A DNA stretch of 64,000 nucleotides from Mytilus edulis (Eukaryota; Mollusca; Bivalvia; Mytilida; Mytilidae): assembly GCF_963676685.1 (NCBI RefSeq), contig NC_092344.1, positions 56,814,830-56,878,829 on the forward strand, in the 5' to 3' direction. The notes below the pieces were generated by a model that was not told the origin of the DNA, did no database searches, and saw only the letters and a program-made list of their open reading frames with translations. The position numbers were made by a program, and so were the translations under genes. Of this stretch, positions 1-12,600 are shown piece after piece. Numbering within the stretch: the first letter of the stretch is position 1; every line of letters begins with the position of its first letter.

Positions 1-1373
1 ACTCGTAGAACATATAAATTCATGGTTTACCTGTACCCCTGAAGTCAACAGAAAGTAATATCCAACCAATAATAATGAATCCAAAAAAGAACATATAAAA
101 CAGAAGAAAAATAAGAATTTGATCCTATACATGACCTGTATAAAGTTTATATGATTTAAGTGTTCCTGTGGAATACTATTTCAGCTTTATAGACTTATTT
201 GTATTAATAATGGTTAATACTAAGCAAAAATTTAATGTCATAAGGGTCTAGGTTTTGCACTGAGTACGTCCATCAGTCCAGCAAATGAGTTTTCCAAACT
301 TTTTTTCTTCTTGCGTGAAGATATTGTTTTTATATTTGGTGTATTGATTTATAATGACAAGTGATAGATCAATTTTTAATTCTGTTTCGGTCTGTTGATT
401 TTGTGCAGAGTTATGGTCCTTGGACTTGGATAATTCACTTAAATAATCAATGTTCTGCTCTCTTTTTTGTCATGCTTGAAGATATTGACTTGATATTTGT
501 TATATAGTTTACACTATGACAAGTTATAGATCAAGTTAGCTTTTTGTTTCAGTACAGTGAATTTCTAACCAGTATGGTACTACATATTGCCATGAAATAC
601 TTTCAGAATGCTTGTTTTATTTGGAGATGTCATCCTTCGAAGAAGCATTATTCTGATTGATAAGAATCTCACACAGTTTCTAAAAAGTTCCATAATACCA
701 ACTTTTGCACCAGAGTTCATTTTTTGACAGGTTCCTTGATCTGTGGTAGGACATCTTGGTACTCAGTCAAGTAAGAACATTGTATAATAGAAAAATAAAG
801 CTTTACATCATGATCTGTTTTATGCTGTTTTACACTACAAAAGCATTGGTAAGCAGTAAACTTTCACCAAAATTTGCCCTGATTATATTTTTGAATTTTT
901 TTGTTGTTGTTGCCCTTATTTAATTTGTTGCCCTTATTTAATGACTTGACCAATTAACAGGATGTCCAAGCACAGAGAAAGTAACCTGTTGAAAAATAAT
1001 ATAATCCAAAGTCAAAAGTCAGTTGTATGAAATAGTCCATTTATAGTATTAGAAAACAGGAAATTCAATGTAAGTAAAGCTCTCATACATTACAAATTAT
1101 CAATGCTAAGAGACTGATAAAATATAACCCCATTCTGTTCAGTTATAACTGTAATACTGTGATGAAAATATTTACTTCATTTAACACATTTTAAATTCAA
1201 AAGCATCAGCAAACAAGAATTAGGTATCTGACAAATCCTAAAAGCATACACACATTATGTAAGCCAAAAAAGTGTCCCATGAAATTGTGTCTTCTTAAAC
1301 TATATTTCACAGATCATCTGTAGATCATCAATAGAATTTGAGAAAAAATGACAAACAAAAAGTTAATATAAAA

Positions 1374-1456
1374 AAGAAGATGTGGTATGATTGCCAATGA
1401 GACAACTATCCACAAAAGACCAAAATTACACAGACATTAACAACTATAGGTCACCG
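1374..1456 (+). repeat. GATGTGGTATGATTGCC-family repeat, 5' fragment
   Basis: Reads AAAGAAGATGTGGTATGATT, then GCCAATGAGACAACTATCCA and a CAACTATAGGTCACCGTA end. The same sequence recurs at 48365, 55900, 56475 and 61645. Confidence 0.85.
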
Positions 1457-2082
1457 TAAGTTCATTCAATATATTGAAAAGATCACAGTATCGGTAATCA
1501 GGCATTTAATGGCTGATGTATGTTATACAACAAGAAAAGTCTTAAAATATGTATTATCTGAACTTTATACATTTTGTACCTTCAAACATATTATTTTCTG
1601 CAATAATTTGACAGGAAATTGTGTCCTATTTTACCAATCACATTCAAGCACAAGATTCAGTTCTATATACCGGTAATGTGTTTAGGTTTTACCACTCCCT
1701 ATGGCTCAATGATAAGGTGAAATTACACTTCAATGAAGTACATTTCATGCGACTGTACATGTTGTGCAAGTGTGAGATTTAGCTAGCTATAAAACAAGGT
1801 TTAATCCACCAAATTCTACACAAGAAATTGCCTGTGACAAGTCAGGAATATGACTGTTGTATTCCATTCTTTTGATGTGTTGGAGCTTTAAATATTGCCA
1901 TTTTATAAAGGAAACTTTTTTCTGTTTTGAATTTTCCTTGGAGTTTGGTAATTTTTTTACTTTTTCATTGTAACATCATATCATCTGGGTTGATTCTTCA
2001 ATAGAAAGACCTATCATTCTGAAAGAACACTTACAGCACAAATTTTCTGCACCAGGTGCACATTTTTTCAATTAATAGATGT

Positions 2083-2365
2083 AAGAAGATGTGATATAAG
2101 TGCCAATGAGATAACTCTCTATCCAAGTCACAATTTGTAAAACTAAACCATTATTGGTTAAAGTACTGTCCTAACAGGATGCCTTGCCTCACACCAAACA
2201 GCAAGCTATAAAGGCCCCCAAAGTGACCAGTGTAAAACCATTCATACAGGAAAAACAGGGGTCTAATCTATAAAAAAAAAAACAACAAGAAACACTTATG
2301 AACCACATCAACAAACAGCAACCACTAATCATCAGGTTCCTGCACAAATGCAGCATGTTTAAACT
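2083..2365 (+). repeat. GATGTGGTATGATTGCC-family repeat, diverged
   Basis: Begins AGAAGATGTGATATAAGTGC and continues through a CAGCAAGCTATAAAGGCC block, an A-run and CAACCACTAATCATCAGG, the same order as the longer copy at 61645-62020. Confidence 0.7.
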
Positions 2366-2817
2366 TTTTATAGATACCAACCATCACCCTTACCTGAAAT
2401 AATAGTGTAACATCACAATGTCTCTTTTTATTGATGCTCGTGGTCAAAATATTTGCACATCAAAAACAGATAGAAAACAACTCCATATATAGAAGTAGAT
2501 TTTATTTAAAATGTTACATTTTTAATAAAGGTTATGTATTTTATAGAATAACCTGCATTTATATGCATTTGAAAGACATACATTTGTAATTGCACAGAAC
2601 TTTTGTATAATTACTTCTTAATGTATATTCAATAACAGTCATTCACATTTTGTTTATCAATACCGGTACATACATAATTCCAGCACTGTTGTTTGAAAAT
2701 GAAAAAAAAATTGAACCAAAAACTTAATCTTTAAAAAATTATACCAGTACATGAATTTTTTTTACATCGGAATATTAAAGAACTGATTATGTTATATAAT
2801 AGGTGTGTAAAATGAGT

Positions 2818-3092
2818 ATTTGGGCCTCAGTAACCAAGGGGTATTAGTAGTTCATCTACATTTATCCCTTGCTTGTAAAAGCTAAGGTTGTGAGTCGGAC
2901 CACACTCATGGCTCTAGTCTTACTTGTTTTCCTGTTTGTTAATGATGATGAAGTAAAGTTATCTCCCCTTTATTAATATAATATTCAGTTGACTTGTTTT
3001 GTTACATAATTCCTGTTGAAGTGGTGGTTCTCTACAGGTACTCAAGCTTCATCCACTAATAAAAGTAGGCCATTGAGATATAGCCAATCAAT
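2818..3092 (+). mobile_element. Diverged tRNA-headed SINE
   Basis: Starts GGGCCTCAGTAACCAAGG and later carries GAGTCGGACC where an intact copy has a B box. It ends in a tail (CTACAGGTACTCAAGCTTCA, AATAAAAGTAGGCC) alignable with the SINE at 31744-31925. Confidence 0.6.
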
Positions 3093-3405
3093 CAATGAAA
3101 TGGATATTCTAACACAAGATTCCAATAGCTAAGAGTTAATTAATTTAAATTCCTGCTTGGTTACCAGATTTCTGTGATGACTCTTTTTTTATAATATTTA
3201 CAAGATTTTGATCTGTTATTCATTTTCTAACATTTCATCATATTGTAAGAACGACTGGTTCATTAAATTGGTTTAGCAAATTTCTCAGACGGTATTTGTT
3301 CATTAAATAGTTTTTGGAGGTTCTATCATATAAATCAAACAAGTACAATGCACACACCATAATAAAGAAACAAAGCTGATAAGCATAAAACTACTGAAGT
3401 TAAGA

Positions 3406-3411
3406 TTTATT
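3406..3411 (-). terminator. Possible CLN3 polyadenylation signal
   Basis: AATAAA on the minus strand about 240 bp beyond the CLN3 stop codon. Plausible by spacing only, since AT-rich DNA contains many such hexamers. Confidence 0.3.
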
Positions 3412-3526
3412 GAATGAATGGCTGTTTCTATGTGTCCTACGATGAATAAGTACTACGATTGGATTTCTTAACTTAAGCGGTTGAAAGCAAATCAGGCCAG
3501 AATACAAATAAAAATAAATAAATTGA

Positions 3527-3606
3527 GACATATATATAATTATATATAAATTATAACAACCATACAGTTGAGACATATATATGTATATATATATAAATTA
3601 TAACAA
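3527..3606. repeat. Tandem duplication with (AT)n core
   Basis: Two adjacent copies of a ~45-base unit (TTGAGACATATATAT ... AAATTATAACAACC). It lies just past the CLN3 stop and would fall in its 3' UTR. Confidence 0.75.
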
Positions 3607-3651
3607 CCTTAATACAATAATCTCATAAAAGTATCACAGTTATCTATAATG

Positions 3652-6600
3652 TTACATAACTTTTAAATGTAAAGAACAAATATGATTATGTGAAGGTATT
3701 GACACTGCTCCTGCTACAGATATACCAAAGGAATCTGCAATGGTTGCTGCTCCTAAACTGTATTCTCTATATTCTGCTCTAATCTGTAAAGATAAAAGTA
3801 CATGTGTTTAAGCCTTATCAGCAAACTTAATCAAATATAGGTGACCGTCAAAAAGTATTAATATTATAGTTGTCAGCTACTATATGTCAGTTGGTCTCAG
3901 GTGGAGAGTTATTAGCAATCATACCAAATCTTATTTCTACTCTATATAAAATACTTATACATAAATCTACATTCAAAACTATTATATCTTTCAACAACAT
4001 TGAAAAATGCATAAGGTGACACTAGGGGTAGTGGTGAACTTCATGTAAGATAGTGTAAACATGTCTTTAAATTCAATGCTTGTGAATTTCATGGATATAG
4101 GTGATCCAAAACAAAAGAAACGATGAACAACAAATTTCCTAAAGGCAGGTATGCAGAATTGGTAAAATCAAATCCATAAAAATACAATTTTTCCTTGCTC
4201 CACAGGAAAAAAGGATCACATTATATACAACATTTAGAAATACTACCTACCTCTTTTGAAATTTGATAAAATGTGTTGACAAAAGCTGCCCCTCCTAACA
4301 ATCCTTCAAAGAATATGATCACAAATATTATGGCTATACTAGGTATATATCTGTAGAATACTTGTGTTAACAGTATTCCTAGATTGATAAACTGAAAAAG
4401 AAGAAAATGTATTAATTACACATATATACACATTATTATTTTATCATTGTCTTGTAATTTTGCAGTCAAACATTGAAACCCTTTGTGTAATAGTTTTAGA
4501 TAAATATGTCTTGAAACTGTTAACAAATGAGAAAGCATGTCAACATCACCTTTTTCGTTTGAAGATACTGTCAGAACAGGTTTAGTACTAAGTTCAAAAT
4601 AGTTTGCTTCAAGATTTCTTCTTTTTTATGATAACAACTTTAACATCCAAATTCCAGAAAATATTTCAAAGTAACTTATTTTTATGAGAAAAAAAAATAA
4701 ATAGATAATCATAAAAAAATTGTATAAAAACTAAGGTTATGATCATGAAACATAAGCATTCCTTGTCGTTTGTTGATGTGGTTCATAAGTGTTTCTCATA
4801 TTTATATAGATTGGACCATTGTTTTTTTCCTAGTTGCTGGTTTAACGCTAGTCTTTTTTGTGGCCTATTATAGCTTGCAGTTCAGTGTGAGCCAAGGCTC
4901 TATGTTGAAGGCCATACTTTGAACTATAATGGTTTACCTTTTACAAATTGTTTCTTTGAAGGAGAGTTGTCTCATTGGTACTCACACCATATTTTCTTAT
5001 ATCTACTTATCTAATTTCAGCATCTATTTTAATATGTATGTAGGATTTATTGCTCCTTTACATCATGCTTTTGGATTTTATACATAAGGCTTTCAGCACC
5101 ACTAACATGAAATATATTTTTGAAATGTGCACATCAGACTCTGACTTCTCTTGAACTGAATTTTAATGTGCGTATTGTTATGCATTTACTTTTCTACATT
5201 GGTTAGAGGTATAGGGGGAGGGTTGAGATCTCACAAACATGTTTAACCCCGCCGCATTTTTGCGCCTGTCCCAAGTCAGGAGCCTCTGGCCTTTGTTAGT
5301 CTTGTATTATTTTAATTTTAGTTTCTTGTGTACAATTTGAAAATTAGTATGGCGTTCATTATCACTGGACTAGTATATATTTGTTAAGGGGCCAGCTGAA
5401 GGACGCCTCCGGGTTCGGGAATTTCTCGCTACATCGAAGACCTGTTGGTGACCCTCTGCTGTTGTTTTTTATTTGGTCGGGTTGTTGTCTCTTTGACACA
5501 TTCCCCATTTCCGTTCTCAATTTTATATAGTGTATGAATTAATTTTCTGCATATTGTAATTTTGATTTTACAACAAACATCCAGATCCAGTGCTTAAAAG
5601 TCTCAAATTTTATTTTCCACTATAATTTTACTATTTCAGAATCTAGAACGGACCTGATATATTCCAGAAAGATAATTATTTGTGATAAAATATCCTCTGG
5701 AAATGTTTGAACCATATTAGGGATATGAAGGCATCTCCAATGGTGAAGTAGACTGTGATTACATTTACTGATTTTCATGGCACAATCAGACTTTTTTAGG
5801 TACTGTTGGAATGTAGTATTGGTATTTTGCTGATAACTTACCTGAATAATAGGAAGCACCCACAATCTTTTCACTTCAAAAAAATTGACAGAAGACCTGG
5901 ATATAAAAACTCCCAGCTGGTAGTCTACTTGATACCTAAACCAGAAAGATAATAAACTGCAAATGTGTTAATAAATTTTCTTGAACAAAGTTCAATACTT
6001 GTTACAAATAAAAGGAAATGTTGTGTAGACATCAACAAGACAGCAACCATGGCCATATAAGTAATAAAACCAGGCAACACATCCAGATACACATATTTGA
6101 ATTGGAAGAGCTCTTTTTTCTTAAATTCTTAGCTATGAAAAAAATATGCTCAAATGGTGGAACTATGTAAATTTATGGTAATGTGACCTGAATCAAAATG
6201 CACAACTTCAGCAGTGTGATTTGACTAAAAACATCTTTGTAATATTCCAGAAGAAAATATTACATGCAAATTTAAGACAAAAAGGTTTAAAAAAAAAGTA
6301 AATAGACTTCCAACAATTCAGAGTAACCAAAGTTTGAAATAAATTCAAAGATTTATGATTTGCTTTTACAAATAGCAAATATTTTATGAACAATTGCATT
6401 AAATCATCTTGCTGTTAGTCTTATTTGTTTTCCTTAATTGCTGAAGCTCATACAATGACTATTGGTCATCCTACATCCACATTATTTGGACTCTGGTAGA
6501 TAGTTATCTCATTGGCAATCATACCACTTCTCCTTATTTTTATATTGTTCATTTTACTTACCATCTATATTGTTCTGAGATAGACCATGATACATTGTTA

Positions 6601-9600
6601 AAATACAATATTTCCATCTGAAAAGAACAAGCAACAAAAATACAATGTATATACATGTAGTACGAAGAATGTTAGTCAGATATATTAAAAGCTCAATTGT
6701 GTCCTGTATTGTTCACCCTATATGTAGTTTTATACTTGCAACCATTGGTGTTGTCTTATATAATAATAATATTTCATTATATAGCTGTTTAACCTTTCCC
6801 TCTATGATAAGAGAGTACCGTATTTGGGCATGTATAGTCCGCACTTTTTTCCTTAAATATGTAGTTTGTACATGGGGTGCAGACTATACACAACTATAGA
6901 CGGTTTTTGAAATTTATAAAAAAAAAAAAAAGTTTATTTCTGCATTAATAATGTATATGGAGACGTTTATTATATTTATTTCATTTGATTCTTATTATTT
7001 GATTCTTTTTTAACTTTTCTCTTCAAAATTGATTATTCAAAGTAAAGGTGTGACATCCTGCATAGGTAATCAAGAGGGGTAATTAAGGATTAAGTATGGG
7101 TGTGTTGCAATTAATTAATGATGTCAAGTATCCTTTCTTTCTAGAAATGGTTAATGATTGTGAATTCATGTAATTTCTCACTGTGTTGAAGAGCCATTGG
7201 TGGCCTTTGGCTGTGTTTTGCTCTTTGGCCAGGTTGTTGCCTCTTTGACACATAACCTGTTTCCATTTTAAATTTATTTATGAAAAACAAAAAATGTGTG
7301 TAAAAATTTAAATATAATCATTAAGTTATCAACTTACCAATCCCTGATTTATAAAATATTCAGCAAAATATACCAGTATTAGTGGAATCATATACTTTAA
7401 TAATGGCTGAAAATATAAACATACAACTTATAAAATAAATGACTCATATCAAACAGGAAATATAAATGGGTCAGTTCTAAAGATTATCCTCCCCCCTTTG
7501 CACCCCCTATTCTGATTCCAATGACATTTATTCCCTGTTCATAACTCTTAAATCTTAATTGCTGAATCACTTACTTTAAACTACTTCATCTACCCAACCA
7601 TATCACATAGAAATGAGAAGATGAGAACAATGCTTAGTAGGCAGTTATGATTTAAATACTATGACAAAAACAAGATCTGTGTTTACTGGTGTTCAAAGGA
7701 AAATACATGGTACTGTCTTTCCCTAATAGGACTAAATCGAAATATCATGTACATAAATAAATAATGATGATTGCATATTATTTGGTTCATATGTAACAGC
7801 TCTATATCTGCATGGTATTGTTTGTATAAATTCTTTCACTCAGTGTTTGTCAATCCATTCATACTTACACGTAAAAGTCTGAATCTGTCTTTTAATGATA
7901 AATCTATTTTTGTAGAGACTGTAATAAAAATTTAAATTTTTTTTATACAGCTATTATTATGTTATATTAAGTATACAAATTAAAAAGGATGAAGATATCA
8001 ATAATATGTTTCGGTTAACCTTTATATCTAAATTTGGCTTACACTATATAGCTACTAAGTGTGATTTAAATGCAGGGACTTTATCGATAACAATAATTTA
8101 ATTAATAGTATTTGTGTTTAACAACCAATAAACAGTGGTGGATCCAGAAATTTTCATAAGTAGGGGCCCACTGACTGGCTAAGAAGGGGTCCGTTCCAGT
8201 CATGCTTCAGTGATTCCCTATATAAGCAACCAAATTTTTTCCTAAAAAGGGGGGCTCAGGCTCCTTGGCCCCCCCCCCCTAAATCCGCCTCTGATAAATG
8301 AAGAACAACAAAGTACACAAGGTTCCTTTATTAAGATCAGCATTTCATTTTCCCCAAGGCAAGATAAGAAAAGGAAAATAAATAATTTTAGATACAATTC
8401 CTAACTAATTTACTTTAAATGGTTATTACTATCATTAAGGGCAAATTATTGTATCTCTCTCACACTAATTGTCTTATTGCGTGTATTTTTTATTGCTATT
8501 TTGTCATTTTGGACTAAAATACAATTTTATTTATTGCTATATGTTGCCTGTTTTATTCACATAAAAAATGTAAAATACGAGTTTAAATTATTGTGATTAT
8601 ATATAACCCTGGCATATTTTTGCAATAATAAAAACATTACAACAACTTCTGAATATACAAAAACTGAGGTACCAGAGGGAGAGATACTTACCTTCTTTGC
8701 TATCATCTAACAAAGCTGTTGTATCATCTGTTGTCTCATCTGTTACTGTTTTTGTGTACATGTTATCAGGCTTTTTTAAAATTCCAAAATAACTAAAAAG
8801 TACACACAAATAAGTGTCAAAATAAGTCTGAAGCCTCACTTCTGCATAATAGTGTTTAGTATTTTTATTTATATAAAGTACAGGGTGAAAGCATTTTTAA
8901 ACAAAAAGTTGATCAATAAAACAAGTTAAAAATATTTGAAAATTTAATTTATATTTAAATGTGTATGAAATATCACACACATATCATTTCACAAACATCA
9001 ATATACTTCGTTCTGAAGGCTTGGCTTAATTTCTAAATGCAGGTCTCAATAATTCTTTGAAATTTTATGATTATGTTTATTTGAAAATACTGGTAAATAA
9101 ATCATCATTATTGAAATTGAAGACAATCATGAGTATCCTATATTTTCAAAGCTTCCTTTCCAGTTTATAACTTGGATTTATCCTTTTTATAAATACAAAA
9201 AAAAAAAAGAGTGCACACGCTGAAATGTCTCGCCTTCTATACTAATCATTGATATTATGTTGATAGTCCTAAGTATAAAGCTAAGCTTTAATACAACAGT
9301 CACATAAACTTAACATTAACCAAGTCCAAGATAACTAAACAAAGACCAATGAACCTTGAAAATGAGGTCAAGGTCAGATGAACCATGCCAGGCAGACATG
9401 TACAGCTAACAATGCTTCTATACAATATATATAGTTGACCTATTACTTATAGTTTAAGAAAAATAGACCAAAACACAAAAACTTAACACTGTGCAATGAA
9501 CCGTGAAAATGAGGTCATGGTCAAATAAAACCTGCGCGACTGACATAATGATTCTAAAATATTTCCATACACCAAATATAGATGACCTATGGCATATAGT

Positions 9601-12600
9601 ATTAGATAAAAAGGCCAAAACTCAAAAACTTAACTTCGACCACTGAACCATGAAAATGAGGTCAAGGTCACATGACATCTGCCCGCTAGATAGGTACACC
9701 TTACAATCATACCATACAACAAATATAGTAGACCTATTGCATATAGTATGAGAAAAACAGACCAAAACACAAAAATTTAACTATAACCACTGAACCATGA
9801 AAATGAGGTCAAGGTCAGATGACACCTGCCAGTTGGACATGTACACCTTACAGTCCTTCCATACACCGAATATACTAGCCCTATTGCTTGTAGTATCTGA
9901 GATATGGACTTGACCACCAAAACTTAACCTTGTTCACTGATCCATGAAATGAGGTCGAGGTCAAGTGAAAACTGTCTGACAGACATGAGGACCTTTCAAT
10001 GTACGCACATATCAAATATAGTTATCCTATTACTTATAATATGAGAGAATTCAACATTACAAAAAATCTGAACTTTTTTTTCAAGTGGTCACTGAACCAT
10101 GAAAATGAGGTCAAGGACATTGGACATGTGACTGACGGAAACTTCGTAACATGAGGCATCTATATACAAAGTATGAAGCATCAAGGTCTTCCACCTTCTA
10201 AAATATAAAGCTTTTAAGAAGTTAGCTAACACCGCCGCTGCCGCCGCCGTAGCCACCGCCGCCATAGCCGCCGCCATAGCCGCCGCCATATCACTATCCC
10301 TATGTCAAGCTTTCTGCATCAAAAGTTGCAGGTTAGTTTTCACTTTCAGTTATATGAAAACAAAAAGATTCAGAAACATTTACCTTATTGCCATGGTTAC
10401 AGGAATGATGGTCATGACAAACAATGTGTTACGAGGAGAAAGACCTGCTGATGTCAAACCCGCGTAAGATAAGGCACCAAATACACCAGCTCCCCCTGTT
10501 CCTGAGGAATATGTTGATATAACATTTCTGTAAAAAAAAAAAAAAAAAAGAGTTGTGGTCAGTATCAGAAGAGCAATCTGTTCCATAAATTATGCAATAT
10601 CTACAAAACTTAAGGCATGAAATCCCAATGGTAAATCTGACTTTAAAAATTTTATCATTTTATTTGTACATCTGTTGGTCTTTAAGCTCCTGATGTATTG
10701 ATGAGTCTTTGATTTCCAATAGTTTTGCTCCTTAGTGTTAGCTGCTTATATAATAAGTGCTCCTAATGAAAGTTAAGAGTAGAAAAATGCTTGAAAAAAA
10801 TCATGATAATTCTTATTTCAATGCATTTATTAGTTTTATTCCATTTTGGTATGATAAATAGAAGTTTAAAAAAAAATGTTACCTTCCACAGCATTCATTG
10901 ATATTGCAAATCAAGCATGTTTGTACCATTCAAAAATTAAGAATGTTAATACAGACAACATCTATCAACGCCACTGCCATAGAAACAAGAAATACAACCC
11001 CTCTTAGATATCTTGATATTCAATGTCACATAGATAATAAATAAATTAACACTCTTGCAAGGAAATAGTAGTTAAACACAAAACATACCTATCAAAAAAA
11101 GCTGAAAGACTCATATAAGTTACTTCTCCTAAACCACCACATATACTGGCACAAACAACTCCTGAAAAACAAATGTAAATGGTCATTATGTATTGATTTT
11201 GCTCTTTGTTAAAGGCTGTATGGTGACCTTCAATTGCTTAGATTCACATCATTTGGTCTCTGATAGTTTTCCCAATGGAAATCAGCTCTCAATGAGTCAA
11301 TCAAGCAAATCTTTCCAAACTATTCCTCTGAAATGTATCTTACTAATGTTTTGATATACTGATACATTGCATATCAGATTGACAAGCATTTTGGTTGTTC
11401 AAACACATAACTAAATCTTTATCAGATATCTGAAGCAAAAGATAGCAAATGAATAAAAAACTTACTTACTTCAAAAACAGAAACTAAATCAAGACATTTC
11501 AATGTAACAAAACATTTACCGGTAGTTTTTATAGAGAATTCTCGATAGTTCGAAATTCACAAACGCAACGTTTAAAATCTTATTTAAAACATAAAAAGTG
11601 TGATTCAAGACTGATCAATCAATTTTCTGGTGTGAATCAAGTTCAACCAACACAACATTCATTTCCTAAGGCAAAAGTTGTAGCCAAGTTTGCTTTTAAA
11701 GTATAATTTTAATAACTATGTTGTGTTTTTCTCTCTAATATCGCAATTTTAAAAATGATGAAAGAGTATGTTGAAAAAGAATGTTGCCATAGAAAGTATT
11801 AAACTTACCTAATATACTCATCCATATACCAACAGAAAATCCAACCAATAGAAAACTGGACAGGTTAAACAACACAACTATAGCAACTCTAACTCTGTAA
11901 TGAAAGGGAATTTGCTCCATAAGTATATTTTGATTGTCTTACATTTTTTAGAACCTGAATTCATTATTGCAAATAGAAATGAAGCTTTTCCTCAGAATCA
12001 CTTTCTCTTTGTCAAGGTATCATCGGTAAAAGTTTTATCAATTCTTTTGGCCAATTGATTAAAAACAATAGCTATTGTTCTTTGTGTAGTTTATTCCCTG
12101 AGACCTTTGAATTTCTTCTAAGAGAAATCACTCACTCATTGATTAGTTTACTTGGAAGAAAAACATTATCTTCTAAAAGTAGATGAAAATACATGTATCA
12201 ACTCACAAAACTGTATTTGATGCTGTATTTAATCAATATCTATTTTCAACATATAAATATAAACAGTGATTTAATCATCAAAAGTTTTAGACTCTGAACT
12301 ATTTTCTAGATAGTCTAGGTTGGTTTCCTCTGTAAAATATTCAAAATGCCCTCAGAATATACAAATGTCAAACCTCTTAAATAACTGACAGGTACCAGTC
12401 TATAGACATTGATACTTGACTAGATTTTAAAGATGTCTTTACAAGAAAGGTATTACATAAAGATCATCTCCTACTCACAAATTATTTTGAAGATAAATCT
12501 TGAACAAAAATTTACAATTTGTATGAACTAGTGGCTTCAAAGAGCCTTTGTCGCTCACCTCATATTTTTGTTGAATGATTAATGCAACCATTATACTTTT

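Larger units (their letters stand above)
1..3405. other. Region downstream of CLN3, no gene seen
   Basis: No coding exon could be supported on either strand. The stretch holds two copies of the GATGTGGTATGATTGCC repeat (1374-1456, 2083-2365), a diverged tRNA-headed SINE (2818-3092) and AT-rich unique sequence. Confidence 0.6.

Noticed and set aside
6645..6899. 84-aa plus-strand frame
   Set aside because: AT-rich chance frame running into a fold-back repeat in a CLN3 intron; no splice context or similarity.
10089..10289. Minus-strand frame with Ala/Met repeats ([17 protein letters not shown])
   Set aside because: It is a translation of the GCC microsatellite at the end of a tandem-core element, not a protein.
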